A stretch of 15,440 nucleotides of DNA from DATLWN01 sp964492895 (lineage in GTDB: Bacteria > Pseudomonadota > Zetaproteobacteria > Mariprofundales > Mariprofundaceae). Each line of letters starts with the position of its first letter. Positions within the stretch are counted from its first letter, which is position 1. Below, piece by piece: positions 1 through 7,829 of this stretch. The DNA is taken from positions 1-15,440 of the forward strand of contig CAZBLR010000036.1 of the NCBI GenBank assembly GCA_964492895.1, in the 5' to 3' direction. Both the position numbers and the translations under genes were made by a program. The notes beneath the pieces were generated by a model, which ran no database searches, had not been told where the DNA came from, and saw only the letters and a program-made list of their open reading frames with translations.

Positions 1-15
1 GAACAGCGAGGCGAC

Positions 16-978
16 GTGGAATTCAAGGACTATTACCAGACACTCGGGGTCAAGCGGGATGCCAGCGGCGATGAGATCAAGCGCGCCTACCGCAGGCTGG
101 CGCGCAAGTTTCATCCGGACGTCAGCAAGGAGGCGGATGCGGAGAAGCGCTTCAAGGAGGTCGGCGAGGCCTATGCGGTGCTGAAGGATCCCGAGAAACG
201 CGCCGCCTACGACCAGCTTGGCGCCAACTGGAAGGCCGGCCAGGAGTTCCGGCCGCCACCGGGCTGGGATCAGGGCTTCGAGTTCCATGGTGGCGGGTTC
301 ACCGGCGCCGAGGCCGCCCGCTTCAGCGATTTCTTCGAGAGCCTGTTCGGTCGGGGCGGTTCCTTTACCCCCGATTTTGGCGGACAAGCCGATCGTACGT
401 TCCATGCCAGGGGCGAGGATACCTTCGCCAAGGTGCTGATCGATCTCGAGGACAGCTACCAGGGTGCCGTTCGCACCCTGACCCTGAAACATACCGAATC
501 GGGGGCCGATGGTCGCCCCCATATCCGGGAACGCAATATCAAGGTGCGTATCCCCAAGGGTGTGCACCAGGGCCAGCACATCCGCCTGCCTAGGCATGGC
601 GGAGCGGGTGTCGGCAAGGGCGAGCCAGGCGATCTGTACCTCGAGGTGGAATTCCGACCGCACCCTCTCTATCGCGCCCATGGCCGGGACGTGTACCTGG
701 ACCTGCCCGTGGCGCCGTGGGAAGCGATGCTGGGGGCATCGGTCACGGTGCCGACGCCCGCGGGCCCTGTGACCCTGAAGGTGCCGCCCGGATCGTCGGC
801 CGGCCGCAAGCTGCGCCTGAAGGGACGCGGCATCCCGGGCCAGGTGCCGGGGGATTTGTATGCCGTGTTGCAGATCGCCCTGCCACCGGCCGATTCGGAG
901 GCCGCCAGGGCCGCCTATCGCGAACTGGAAAAGGCGCAGCCGTTCGATCCGCGCGCCGCCCTGGGGGTGAAGCCGTGA
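16..978 (+). CDS. cbpA: DnaJ-class co-chaperone CbpA
   Basis: This is a 320-aa Hsp40 co-chaperone that would stimulate the ATPase of DnaK and deliver unfolded clients in the cytoplasm; E. coli CbpA also binds curved DNA. Residues 1-70 form a J domain with the invariant HPD at 33-35, followed by a short Gly/Phe-rich linker (about 80-115). The rest is the two-barrel DnaJ C-terminal substrate-binding region (motifs VRIPKGVHQGQ and GDLYLEVEFRPH). The cysteine-rich zinc domain of true DnaJ is absent, which separates CbpA from DnaJ. The start is a GTG with a GAGG-like ribosome site a few bases upstream. Its stop overlaps the GTG start of cbpM (GTGA). The gene begins 15 nt into the window, so its promoter is not visible. 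E. coli CbpA is about 306 aa, so the length fits. Confidence 0.93.
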   Translation: MEFKDYYQTLGVKRDASGDEIKRAYRRLARKFHPDVSKEADAEKRFKEVGEAYAVLKDPEKRAAYDQLGANWKAGQEFRPPPGWDQGFEFHGGGFTGAEAARFSDFFESLFGRGGSFTPDFGGQADRTFHARGEDTFAKVLIDLEDSYQGAVRTLTLKHTESGADGRPHIRERNIKVRIPKGVHQGQHIRLPRHGGAGVGKGEPGDLYLEVEFRPHPLYRAHGRDVYLDLPVAPWEAMLGASVTVPTPAGPVTLKVPPGSSAGRKLRLKGRGIPGQVPGDLYAVLQIALPPADSEAARAAYRELEKAQPFDPRAALGVKP

Positions 979-1310
979 CGGATGACCGTTGGATACTGCT
1001 GACCGGCGAGGTGGTGGAAGAGAACGTGGAGCTGACACTGGCCGAGCTGTGCCATGCCTGTTCGGTGTCGGCAGAGCTGGTCTTCGCACTGGTGGAAGAG
1101 GGTGTCATCGAGCCGGCGGGCCAGGTTCCGGCCCGCTGGAGATTTGCCGGCACCAGCCTGCGCCGGGTGCGTCTGGCCGTGCATCTGCAACACGATCTGG
1201 GCGTCAACGTGGCCGGTGCGGCTCTGGCGCTGGATCTGCTCGACGAGTTGGAAGCGCTGCGCGCACGCCAGACATATCTGGGCGACCGGTCGGGGGAGGG
1301 AGATGCATGA
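975..1310 (+). CDS. cbpM: Chaperone modulator CbpM
   Basis: This is a 111-aa protein with the MerR-like helical layout of CbpM, the modulator that binds the J domain of CbpA and blocks its stimulation of DnaK. The family signature is seen as LTLAELCHACSVSAELVFAL followed by VEEGVIEP, then an Arg-rich helix (TSLRRVRLAVHLQHDLGVN) and a C-terminal leucine-rich helix with EALRAR. I chose the GTG at 975 because it overlaps the cbpA stop as GTGA and gives the normal family length; an upstream extension in the same frame would run into the cbpA coding region. Its own stop overlaps the trxC start (ATGA), so all three genes are very probably translationally coupled. Confidence 0.9.
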   Translation: MTDDRWILLTGEVVEENVELTLAELCHACSVSAELVFALVEEGVIEPAGQVPARWRFAGTSLRRVRLAVHLQHDLGVNVAGAALALDLLDELEALRARQTYLGDRSGEGDA

Positions 1311-1741
1311 GCGAAACCCTGCATGCCGTCTGCCCGCACTGCGATGCCATCAACCGCATTCCCGCCGCCGCCCAGGGGTCGGCGCTGAACTGCGGACAGT
1401 GCCACCGGCCGCTGTTCACGGGGCATCCTGTCACGCTGAGCGATGCCAACTTCCAGAGGCACATCGAACGCAGCGACATCCCGGTGCTGGTCGATTTCTG
1501 GGCCCCGTGGTGCGGCCCCTGCAAGATGATGGCACCGCATTTCGCACAGGCGGCGGCTCAGCTCGAGCCGCGGGTGCGCCTGGCCAAGGTTGATACCGAA
1601 CAGGAGCAGGCGCTGGCCGCCCGCTTTGGCATCCGCAGCATCCCGACGCTGGCGCTGTTCCGCGGCGGCCGCGAGGTGGATCGCCAGGCCGGGGCCATGA
1701 CGGCGGCGGACATCGTGCGCTGGGCGGTCAGCCGGATATGA
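1307..1741 (+). CDS. trxC: Thioredoxin 2 (zinc-ribbon thioredoxin TrxC)
   Basis: This is a 144-aa cytoplasmic thiol-disulfide reductase. The N-terminal extension carries two CxxC pairs (C9/C12 and C29/C32), the zinc-binding knuckle that distinguishes TrxC from TrxA. The thioredoxin fold follows, with active site WCGPC at 68-72 and the cis-proline motif SIPT (P113). E. coli TrxC has 139 residues. The ATG at 1307 overlaps the cbpM stop, and GGGGGAGGGAGATGC just upstream supplies a purine-rich ribosome site. Linkage to cbpA and cbpM suggests a combined folding and redox stress operon. E. coli trxC is controlled by OxyR, but any such control here would act at the operon promoter upstream of the window. 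Confidence 0.93.
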   Translation: MSETLHAVCPHCDAINRIPAAAQGSALNCGQCHRPLFTGHPVTLSDANFQRHIERSDIPVLVDFWAPWCGPCKMMAPHFAQAAAQLEPRVRLAKVDTEQEQALAARFGIRSIPTLALFRGGREVDRQAGAMTAADIVRWAVSRI

Positions 1742-1754
1742 GGGGGAGGCCGCC

Positions 1755-1782
1755 TTGCATTTGGTAGGGCAGCATCGATAAT
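1755..1782 (+). promoter_or_regulatory. Putative sigma-70 promoter of yqhA with overlapping dyad
   Basis: A −10 hexamer GATAAT (1777-1782, five of six consensus bases) lies 16 bp after a weak −35 TTGCAT (1755-1760). A perfect 6-bp inverted repeat, CAGCAT (1770-1775) and ATGCTG (1785-1790), brackets the −10 element and looks like an operator position. Transcription would start near 1790 and leave a leader of about 105 nt before the yqhA ATG. No experiment or motif scan supports this. Confidence 0.4.
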
Positions 1783-1894
1783 CAATGCTGTCGGCTATCC
1801 ATTCACTGCAAGGAGTAAACGGCGGCCGCTACCGGCTTGGCGGCGGATCGGGCGCATTGCCCGTGGCACATGGTGGGCCACCGGAAACAAACCT

Positions 1895-2419
1895 ATGTTG
1901 AAATCCATCGAGCACGCTCTCGAAAGCCTGGTATTCCTCGGTCGCTGGCTGCTGGCCCCGATGTACCTGGGGCTGGTGGGTGGCCTGGTGCTGTTGCTGA
2001 TCAAGTTCGCGCAGGAATTCGCGCATATCGTGCTGCACGTGTTCACGGTGCCCGAGCGGGATATCGTGTTGTCGCTGCTGGCGCTGATCGATATCACGCT
2101 GGTCGCCAACCTGCTGGTGATCGTGATTTTCAGCGGCTACGAAAACTTCGTGTCCAAGATCGGCGTGGCCAACCACGAGGATCGGCCGGAATGGATGGGC
2201 AAGGTCGGGTTCTCCGGTCTCAAGGTCAAGCTGATCGGTTCCATCGTGGCCATATCGGCCATCGAGCTGCTCAAGGCCTTCATGCACTTGAGCTCACCCG
2301 GGGCCCAGCCGATCAACGACAGGCAAATAGCCTGGATGCTCGCCTTTCAGGGCACCTTCATCGTGTCCGGGGTGCTGTTTGCCCTGATGGATCGCCTGGC
2401 GGGGGAAAGGCACGGCTGA
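1895..2419 (+). CDS. yqhA: UPF0114 family membrane protein YqhA
   Basis: This is a 174-aa integral inner-membrane protein of unknown function in the UPF0114/YqhA family. Four hydrophobic segments are visible (about 15-37, 57-80, 112-131, 147-166). The family signature FSGYENFVS is at 79-87, with RWLLAPMYLGL near the N terminus and SIVAISAIELLKAFM in the third segment, all close to E. coli YqhA as I recall it. The ATG at 1895 has only a weak purine stretch (GGAAA) upstream. No in-frame start exists between it and the end of trxC. A good AAGGAG at 1810-1815 is too far upstream and has no start codon near it. The gene probably has its own promoter in the 153-bp gap after trxC. Confidence 0.9.
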   Translation: MLKSIEHALESLVFLGRWLLAPMYLGLVGGLVLLLIKFAQEFAHIVLHVFTVPERDIVLSLLALIDITLVANLLVIVIFSGYENFVSKIGVANHEDRPEWMGKVGFSGLKVKLIGSIVAISAIELLKAFMHLSSPGAQPINDRQIAWMLAFQGTFIVSGVLFALMDRLAGERHG

Positions 2420-2474
2420 GCGGCCTGCCCCGCCGTGGGTCCTGGGATGACACCCGGGGTCCAGGAGGAGGAAC

Positions 2475-3554
2475 ATGTCCGTTATTGATCTGTTCTCCCC
2501 GATCGAGGTCGGGCCGCTGAGCCTTCCCAACCGCATCGTCATGGCGCCGATGACGCGCAACCGCGCCGGGATCGGCAATGTACCGACGCCGCTGATGGCC
2601 GAATATTACCGCCAGCGCGCCACGGCCGGTCTGATCGTCACCGAGGCCACGCAGGTGTCGCCGCAGGGCGTCGGCTATCCCAATACGCCGGGCATTCACA
2701 GCGAGGCGCAGGTCCAGGGCTGGCGGCATGTCACGGAGGCGGTGCATGGCGAGGGCGGGCGCATCTGCCTGCAACTGTGGCATGTCGGGCGCATCTCGCA
2801 TCCGTCGCTGCAGCCGGGGGGCGGCCTTCCCGTGGCCCCGTCGGCGATCCGTCCGAACGGCGATGCGATGACCTACGAGGGCCCGAAGCCATTCGAAACA
2901 CCACGCGCCCTGGAGTCGGCCGAGATTCCCGGCATCGTCGAGGCCTACCGGCTGGCAGCGGTGCATGCCAGAGAGGCCGGGTTCGACGGCGTGGAGATCC
3001 ACGGTGCCAACGGCTATCTGCTCGACCAGTTCCTGCGCGACGGAGCCAACCGGCGCAGCGACGCCTATGGCGGGTCGGTGATGAACCGGGCTCGCCTGAT
3101 GCTGGAGGTGATACAGGCGGTGTGCGGGGCGTTCGGGCCCGGCTGCGTCGGCCTGCGCATCTCGCCGCTGCAGCCGTTCAACGACATGCGCGATTCGGAT
3201 CCCGAGACGACCTTCACCTATCTGATCAGGCGGTTGAACCATCTGCCGCTGGCCTACCTGCACGTGACGGAGATGGGCAAGGCGACGCCGGGTGCTGCCG
3301 GTCCTGACTTCGATCTGCAGAAGCTGCGCCAGCTGTGGAAGGGGGTCTACATGACCAACGGCAGCTACGACCGGGAGCGGGCCATGGCCGTCGTCCGGCG
3401 GGGCGAGGCCGATCTCGTGGCGTTCGGCATCCCGTTCATCGCCAATCCGGATCTGGTCGCACGCTTCAAGCGCCAGGCGGATCTGAACGCGCCCGACCCG
3501 GCCACCTTCTATGGAGGCAATGCCGAGGGCTATACCGACTATCCGACGCTATAG
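2475..3554 (+). CDS. Old Yellow Enzyme family FMN-dependent alkene reductase (NemA-like)
   Basis: This is a 359-aa TIM-barrel flavoprotein expected to use NAD(P)H and FMN to reduce activated C=C bonds, and in some relatives nitro compounds or nitrate esters. The visible family motifs are NRIVMAPMTRNR (flavin-contacting Thr27), MAEYYRQRA, QLWHVGRISH, and the active-site HGANGYL with His176, Asn179 and Tyr181, which match the substrate-binding pair and proton donor of OYE1. Other motifs are SDAYGGSVMNRAR and the C-terminal FYGG...GYTDYPTL shared with NemA. E. coli NemA has HxxH at the active site as I recall, so the His/Asn pair is the OYE1-like variant. A strong ribosome site AGGAGGAGGAAC precedes the ATG. 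The gene lies 55 bp after yqhA, so it may be cotranscribed with it. The natural substrate cannot be read from the sequence. Confidence 0.92.
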   Translation: MSVIDLFSPIEVGPLSLPNRIVMAPMTRNRAGIGNVPTPLMAEYYRQRATAGLIVTEATQVSPQGVGYPNTPGIHSEAQVQGWRHVTEAVHGEGGRICLQLWHVGRISHPSLQPGGGLPVAPSAIRPNGDAMTYEGPKPFETPRALESAEIPGIVEAYRLAAVHAREAGFDGVEIHGANGYLLDQFLRDGANRRSDAYGGSVMNRARLMLEVIQAVCGAFGPGCVGLRISPLQPFNDMRDSDPETTFTYLIRRLNHLPLAYLHVTEMGKATPGAAGPDFDLQKLRQLWKGVYMTNGSYDRERAMAVVRRGEADLVAFGIPFIANPDLVARFKRQADLNAPDPATFYGGNAEGYTDYPTL

Positions 3555-3557
3555 GGC

Positions 3558-3578
3558 GCCCCGGCATGGTGCCGGGGC
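3558..3578. terminator. Hairpin between convergent genes
   Basis: A perfect 9-bp inverted repeat (GCCCCGGCA, loop TGG, TGCCGGGGC) begins 3 bp after the ene-reductase stop and ends 9 bp before the helicase stop on the other strand. Its placement suits a shared terminator, but neither side has a T-tract, so it may only protect RNA 3' ends or act with Rho. Confidence 0.55.
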
Positions 3579-3587
3579 CTGTGTGCG

Positions 3588-4838
<1,251 letters not shown>

Positions 4839-4905
4839 GAATCGTTTGCTCCGACACGCGCCCGCCAGGGGATTCCTGAACCGGTCTGGGTGGTGTCATG
4901 TTTGT

Positions 4906-4911
4906 ATTGTA
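4906..4911 (-). promoter_or_regulatory. Possible −10 element for rhlE
   Basis: On the minus strand, TACAAT (five of six consensus bases) lies about 70 bp upstream of the rhlE ATG, within an AT-rich island of an otherwise G+C-rich 275-bp gap (4839-5113). I see no good −35 hexamer at the right distance, so this is tentative. Confidence 0.3.
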
Positions 4912-5038
4912 CGGATTTCGCTGGGAGCTGAGATGCCGGACGGTTCGCCGCGTGAGACCAGTGCACGGCGGCCAAGTGCGGTGCACAGTATCCGATTCCC
5001 GCTGCCGCCGCAATGCCGGCGTGACGCCGCCGCATCGC

Positions 5039-5067
5039 TTGCCCAGGCGCGGGGCAGCCCGTACCAT
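5039..5067 (+). promoter_or_regulatory. Probable stable-RNA promoter for tRNA-Ser and SRP RNA
   Basis: TTGCCC (5039-5044) and TACCAT (5062-5067) are separated by exactly 17 bp; each matches four of six consensus bases. The −10 is followed by GCGCCG, a G+C-rich discriminator typical of stringently controlled tRNA and rRNA promoters. Transcription would start near 5074, about 40 nt before the mature tRNA. Confidence 0.55.
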
Positions 5068-5113
5068 GCGCCGTTCTCGACGGGCAGGCGCCATGCCGGC
5101 CCCGGTCGAGTCT

Positions 5114-5204
5114 GGAGAGATGTCCGAGTGGTCGAAGGAGCACGCCTGGAAAGTGTGTGTACCCCAAAAGGGTACCGAGGGTTCGAATCCCTCTCTCTCC
5201 GCCA
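5114..5204 (+). tRNA. serX: tRNA-Ser (anticodon GGA)
   Basis: This is a class II tRNA of 91 nt including an encoded CCA. The acceptor arms GGAGAGA (5114-5120) and TCTCTCC (5194-5200) pair perfectly, with discriminator G5201. The anticodon stem CACGC/GTGTG (one G-U pair) encloses the loop CTGGAAA with anticodon GGA at 5148-5150. The long variable arm GTACCC/GGGTAC and the T arm GAGGG-TTCGAAT-CCCTC are intact. The variable arm and the similarity to E. coli tRNA-Ser(GGA) identify it as serine. It would read UCC and UCU codons. The symbol follows E. coli usage for the GGA isoacceptor and is a convenience. The SRP RNA follows 36 nt downstream. Confidence 0.97.
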
Positions 5205-5240
5205 GGTTTTCCGACCGCGGCATTGCGGCGGATACCCCTA

Positions 5241-5351
5241 GCCACCCGGGTCGGGCCCCGTACGGCCGGCTCCCGTGAACCCCGTCAGGTCCGGAAGGAA
5301 GCAGCGGCAGCGGGCAGCAGGCGCGTTGCGGTTCAGTCCGGTCCGGGTGGC
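5241..5351 (+). ncRNA. ffs: Signal recognition particle RNA, small bacterial (4.5S) type
   Basis: The hallmark Ffh-binding element, GTCAGGTCCGGAAGGAAGC with AGC following, lies at 5284-5305 and includes the conserved GGAA tetraloop region. The outer helix is formed by GCCACCCGG (5241-5249) and CCGGGTGGC (5343-5351), a perfect 9-bp pairing that sets the approximate ends and gives about 111 nt. E. coli 4.5S RNA is 114 nt. A T-rich stretch (5355-5363, TTTCCTTTT) just after the outer helix probably acts with it as terminator. The RNA pairs with Ffh to target membrane proteins during translation. The exact ends are inferred from the helix and could shift by a few bases. Confidence 0.93.
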
Positions 5352-5416
5352 GCCTTTCCTTTTCCCGATGCACTAACCCTTGCCTCGGACCGCCTCTCCG
5401 CCACAGGCTAGCGGCC

Positions 5417-7186
5417 ATGTGCGGCATCTGTGGCGAACTGAACCATCACGGCCGGCCCGATGCGGATGCCGTCGGCCGCATGACGGCGCGGCTGGCGCGC
5501 CGCGGCCCGGACGCCGAGGGCCGACACATCGACGGGCCGCTGGCGCTTGGGCACCGCCGCCTGGCCATCATCGACCTGTCCGCGCATTCGGCGCAACCGA
5601 TGGTCGATGCCGAGCTGGGCCTGGCCCTGGTGTTCAACGGCACCATCTACAACTACCGCGAGTTGCGCGCCGAGCTGGTGCGCGTGGGCTACCGCTTCTT
5701 TTCCGACGGCGATACCGAGGTGATCCTGAAGGCCTACCATGCCTGGGGTACGGATTGCCTGCTGCGGCTGACCGGCATGTTCGCCTTCGCGCTGTGGGAC
5801 GCGGCCAGGCAGGGACTGTTCCTGGCGCGCGACCGCATCGGCATCAAACCGCTGTACTACGCCGCCACGCCCGAGCGCTTCCGGTTCGCCTCGAACACGC
5901 AGGCGCTGCTTGCCGGTGGCGGCATCGACACCGCGATCGACCCGGTGGCGCTGCACCACCAGTTCACGCTGCACGGGTCGGTGCCGGCGCCATATACGAT
6001 CCTGGCCGGTGTGCGCAAGCTGGCGCCCGGCCATGCCATGTGGGTGGAAGCGGACGGGCGGATGGAGCAGTGGCGCTACTGGTGGCTCCAGGCCGAGCGC
6101 CCGGTGGATACCTTGGGCGAGCAGGAATGGCTGGCGGCGGTGCGCGAGGGGCTGCATCAGGCGGTACACCGGCGGCAGGTGGTGGCCGATGTGCCGGTCG
6201 GCGTGCTGCTGTCCGGGGGGCTGGACTCGAGTCTGCTGGTGGCATTGAGCGCCCGCGCATCGGGAGTGCCGGTCAAGACCTTTGCCATCGGCTTCGAGGA
6301 TGCGCCGGAGGAGGCTGGCGACGAGTTCGTCTATTCGGATCAGGTGGCGCGCACCTTTGCCACCGAGCACCATCGCTTCCGTATCCGCAACGACGAGGCG
6401 CTGGCACGCCTGCCGGAGGCGGTGGCCGAGATGGCGGAGCCGATGGTCAGCCAGGACAATATCGGTTTTTATCTGCTGGGCGAGCAGGTGCACCGGCATG
6501 TCAAGGCGGTGCAGAGCGGCCAGGGGGCCGACGAGACCTTCGGCGGCTATTTCTGGTATCCGCGCATGCAGGCCGCGGCCGGTACCGATCTGGAGCGCTT
6601 CGCACCGCTGTACTTCGATCGTACGCATGCCGAATACCTGGAGATGGTGACGGGGCGCTATGCCGGCGATGACGTCACCGCGTCGCTGGTGGCGGCACGG
6701 CTGGCCGAGCCCGGGGCCGACGAATTCCTGGACCGGGTGTGGCGGCTGGATGTCGGCATGCTGATGGTCGACGACCCGGTCAAGCGTATCGACAACATGA
6801 TGATGGCCTGGGGCATCGAGGCGCGCGTGCCTTTCCTCGACCACGAGCTGGTGGAGCTGGCGCTGGCGATGCCGCCGGCGCTGAAGATGCGCGAGGGGGG
6901 GAAGTGGCCGCTGAAGGCCATCGCCCGCGGCCTGCTGCCGGATGCGGTGCTCGACCGGCCGAAGGGCTATTTCCCGGTACCGGCACTGCGCTTCGTACGC
7001 GGCCCGTTCCTTGCGTTCATGCGCGGGATCCTGCGCTCCGAGGCCTGCCGCCGGCGCGGGCTGTACAACCCGGCCTATGTCGAGCGTCTGCTGGCCGCAC
7101 CCGAGCGCTACACGACGCCGCTCGGCGGCAGCAAACTGTGGCATCTGGCCCTGCTCGAGCTATGGCTGCAGCGGGTGGTGGACTGA
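5417..7186 (+). CDS. Asparagine-synthetase-like glutamine amidotransferase, probably N-acetylglutaminylglutamine amidotransferase
   Basis: This is a 589-aa two-domain enzyme. Residues 1 to about 210 form a class II glutaminase domain with catalytic Cys2 (MCGICGE), RRGPD (28-32) and FNGTIYN (73-79). The rest is an ATP-dependent amide synthetase domain with the pyrophosphatase loop SGGLDSS (266-272) and SGQGADE (367-373). Length and motifs (FFSDGDTEV, EPMVSQDNIGFYLL, AVQSGQGADE, RPKGYFPVP, near-C-terminal GGSKLWHLA) fit the NAGGN amidotransferase branch (AsnO-like) better than housekeeping AsnB. That branch amidates N-acetylglutaminylglutamine to make an osmolyte. The usual partners, an Ngg-type synthetase and an M42 peptidase, are not adjacent. 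The ribosome site is weak (AGG). Genuine asparagine synthetase is the alternative. Confidence 0.85.
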   Translation: MCGICGELNHHGRPDADAVGRMTARLARRGPDAEGRHIDGPLALGHRRLAIIDLSAHSAQPMVDAELGLALVFNGTIYNYRELRAELVRVGYRFFSDGDTEVILKAYHAWGTDCLLRLTGMFAFALWDAARQGLFLARDRIGIKPLYYAATPERFRFASNTQALLAGGGIDTAIDPVALHHQFTLHGSVPAPYTILAGVRKLAPGHAMWVEADGRMEQWRYWWLQAERPVDTLGEQEWLAAVREGLHQAVHRRQVVADVPVGVLLSGGLDSSLLVALSARASGVPVKTFAIGFEDAPEEAGDEFVYSDQVARTFATEHHRFRIRNDEALARLPEAVAEMAEPMVSQDNIGFYLLGEQVHRHVKAVQSGQGADETFGGYFWYPRMQAAAGTDLERFAPLYFDRTHAEYLEMVTGRYAGDDVTASLVAARLAEPGADEFLDRVWRLDVGMLMVDDPVKRIDNMMMAWGIEARVPFLDHELVELALAMPPALKMREGGKWPLKAIARGLLPDAVLDRPKGYFPVPALRFVRGPFLAFMRGILRSEACRRRGLYNPAYVERLLAAPERYTTPLGGSKLWHLALLELWLQRVVD

Positions 7187-7198
7187 GCCTTGTGCATG

Positions 7199-7263
7199 CC
7201 CGCCTGGTCATGCCGACCGGGCGGGGGGAGAGCGAATGGCTGGGGATGCTCCGCTCTCCCCCC
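7199..7263. terminator. Tandem hairpins between convergent genes
   Basis: Two G+C-rich hairpins fill the gap after the amidotransferase. The first pairs CCCGCC (7199-7204) and GGTC (7206-7209) with GACC (7215-7218) and GGCGGG (7220-7225). The second is a perfect 12-bp stem, GGGGGGAGAGCG (7223-7234) with CGCTCTCCCCCC (7252-7263), around a 17-nt loop. They share three bases, so they compete. No T-tract follows on either strand, so factor-independent termination is not assured. Confidence 0.5.
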
Positions 7264-7284
7264 ATCGTCCACGATCAGGTCCGA

Positions 7285-7665
7285 TCAGGCCATATGGGCG
7301 TGATCCTTGTCATGCAGCCTGAACACGGATTTCGGCATGTCCTGCGCCAAGGCTGCCCACAGGGAAACCAAGAAGATGGCTGCGCCCACGTCGACGTGGT
7401 TCAGCATCACGTCGTGATGGTGGAAGAAGCCAAGGGCCACGGGAGCGGCGATCAGCCAGATACCGATGACCATGCTGAGCCACTCCTCCCAGGCCTTGCC
7501 GATAAACAGTGCGACCAGGGATAGCACGACGATGACCGCTCCGACGGCGTAGCCGTTCCAGGCCGCTGCACTCGTGACGGCCCCGAGTCCGAAAAACGGC
7601 GCCACGAACAGCCACGCGCCGAGCACCAGTTTGATCCAGTCCTGCCAACGTTCTTTTCCTTTCAT
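7285..7665 (-). CDS. SPW-repeat small integral membrane protein
   Basis: This is a 126-aa protein with four predicted membrane segments (about 11-27, 38-55, 63-81, 91-107). It has two copies of the SPW-repeat pattern, GAWLFVAPFFGLG and GIWLIAAPVALGF, in which the usual Ser-Pro-Trp core is altered to Ala-Pro-Phe and Ala-Pro-Val. Both copies sit in segments 1 and 3, so the protein looks like an internal duplication. His residues cluster after segment 3 (HHH 82-84) and in the tail (H118, H122, H124). The function of the family is unknown. The start is certain: AAGGAGGT lies at 7671-7678, five bases upstream of the ATG. It appears to be transcribed alone, since a terminator lies upstream at 7762-7786. 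Confidence 0.82.
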   Translation of the reverse strand: MKGKERWQDWIKLVLGAWLFVAPFFGLGAVTSAAAWNGYAVGAVIVVLSLVALFIGKAWEEWLSMVIGIWLIAAPVALGFFHHHDVMLNHVDVGAAIFLVSLWAALAQDMPKSVFRLHDKDHAHMA

Positions 7666-7761
7666 GATGCACCTCCTTCCTTAGGATGCCGATTGCCGCC
7701 TGGCTTCGCTTGGTCGGTGCTGGTTCATGTCCCGGCTACCGGCATAGGGCCGAGCCAGACG

Positions 7762-7786
7762 AAAAAGGGAGGCATTTGCGCCTCCC
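7762..7786 (-). terminator. Intrinsic terminator after the psiE-like gene
   Basis: On the minus strand a perfect 7-bp stem GGGAGGC/GCCTCCC (7786-7767) with a 6-nt loop is followed directly by TTTTT (7766-7762). It lies 43 bp after the stop of the PsiE-family gene and isolates the SPW gene from it. Confidence 0.88.
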
Positions 7787-7829
7787 GACCACTGTTTTAG
7801 TACCGATCCGGGATCTGTCAAGGTAGGGA

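Noticed and set aside
1765..1800. OxyR-type site downstream of trxC
   Set aside because: Scattered GATA and CTAT words are present, but the ATAG-n7-CTAT spacing is not. The site would also lie after trxC, not before it.
5180..5204. tRNA-Ser 3' end as a phage or island attachment site
   Set aside because: I found no second copy of the tRNA 3' end and no integrase in the window.
5408..7144. 578-codon open frame antisense to the amidotransferase
   Set aside because: Low-complexity Arg/His/Gln composition and complete overlap with a gene full of catalytic motifs mark it as a shadow.
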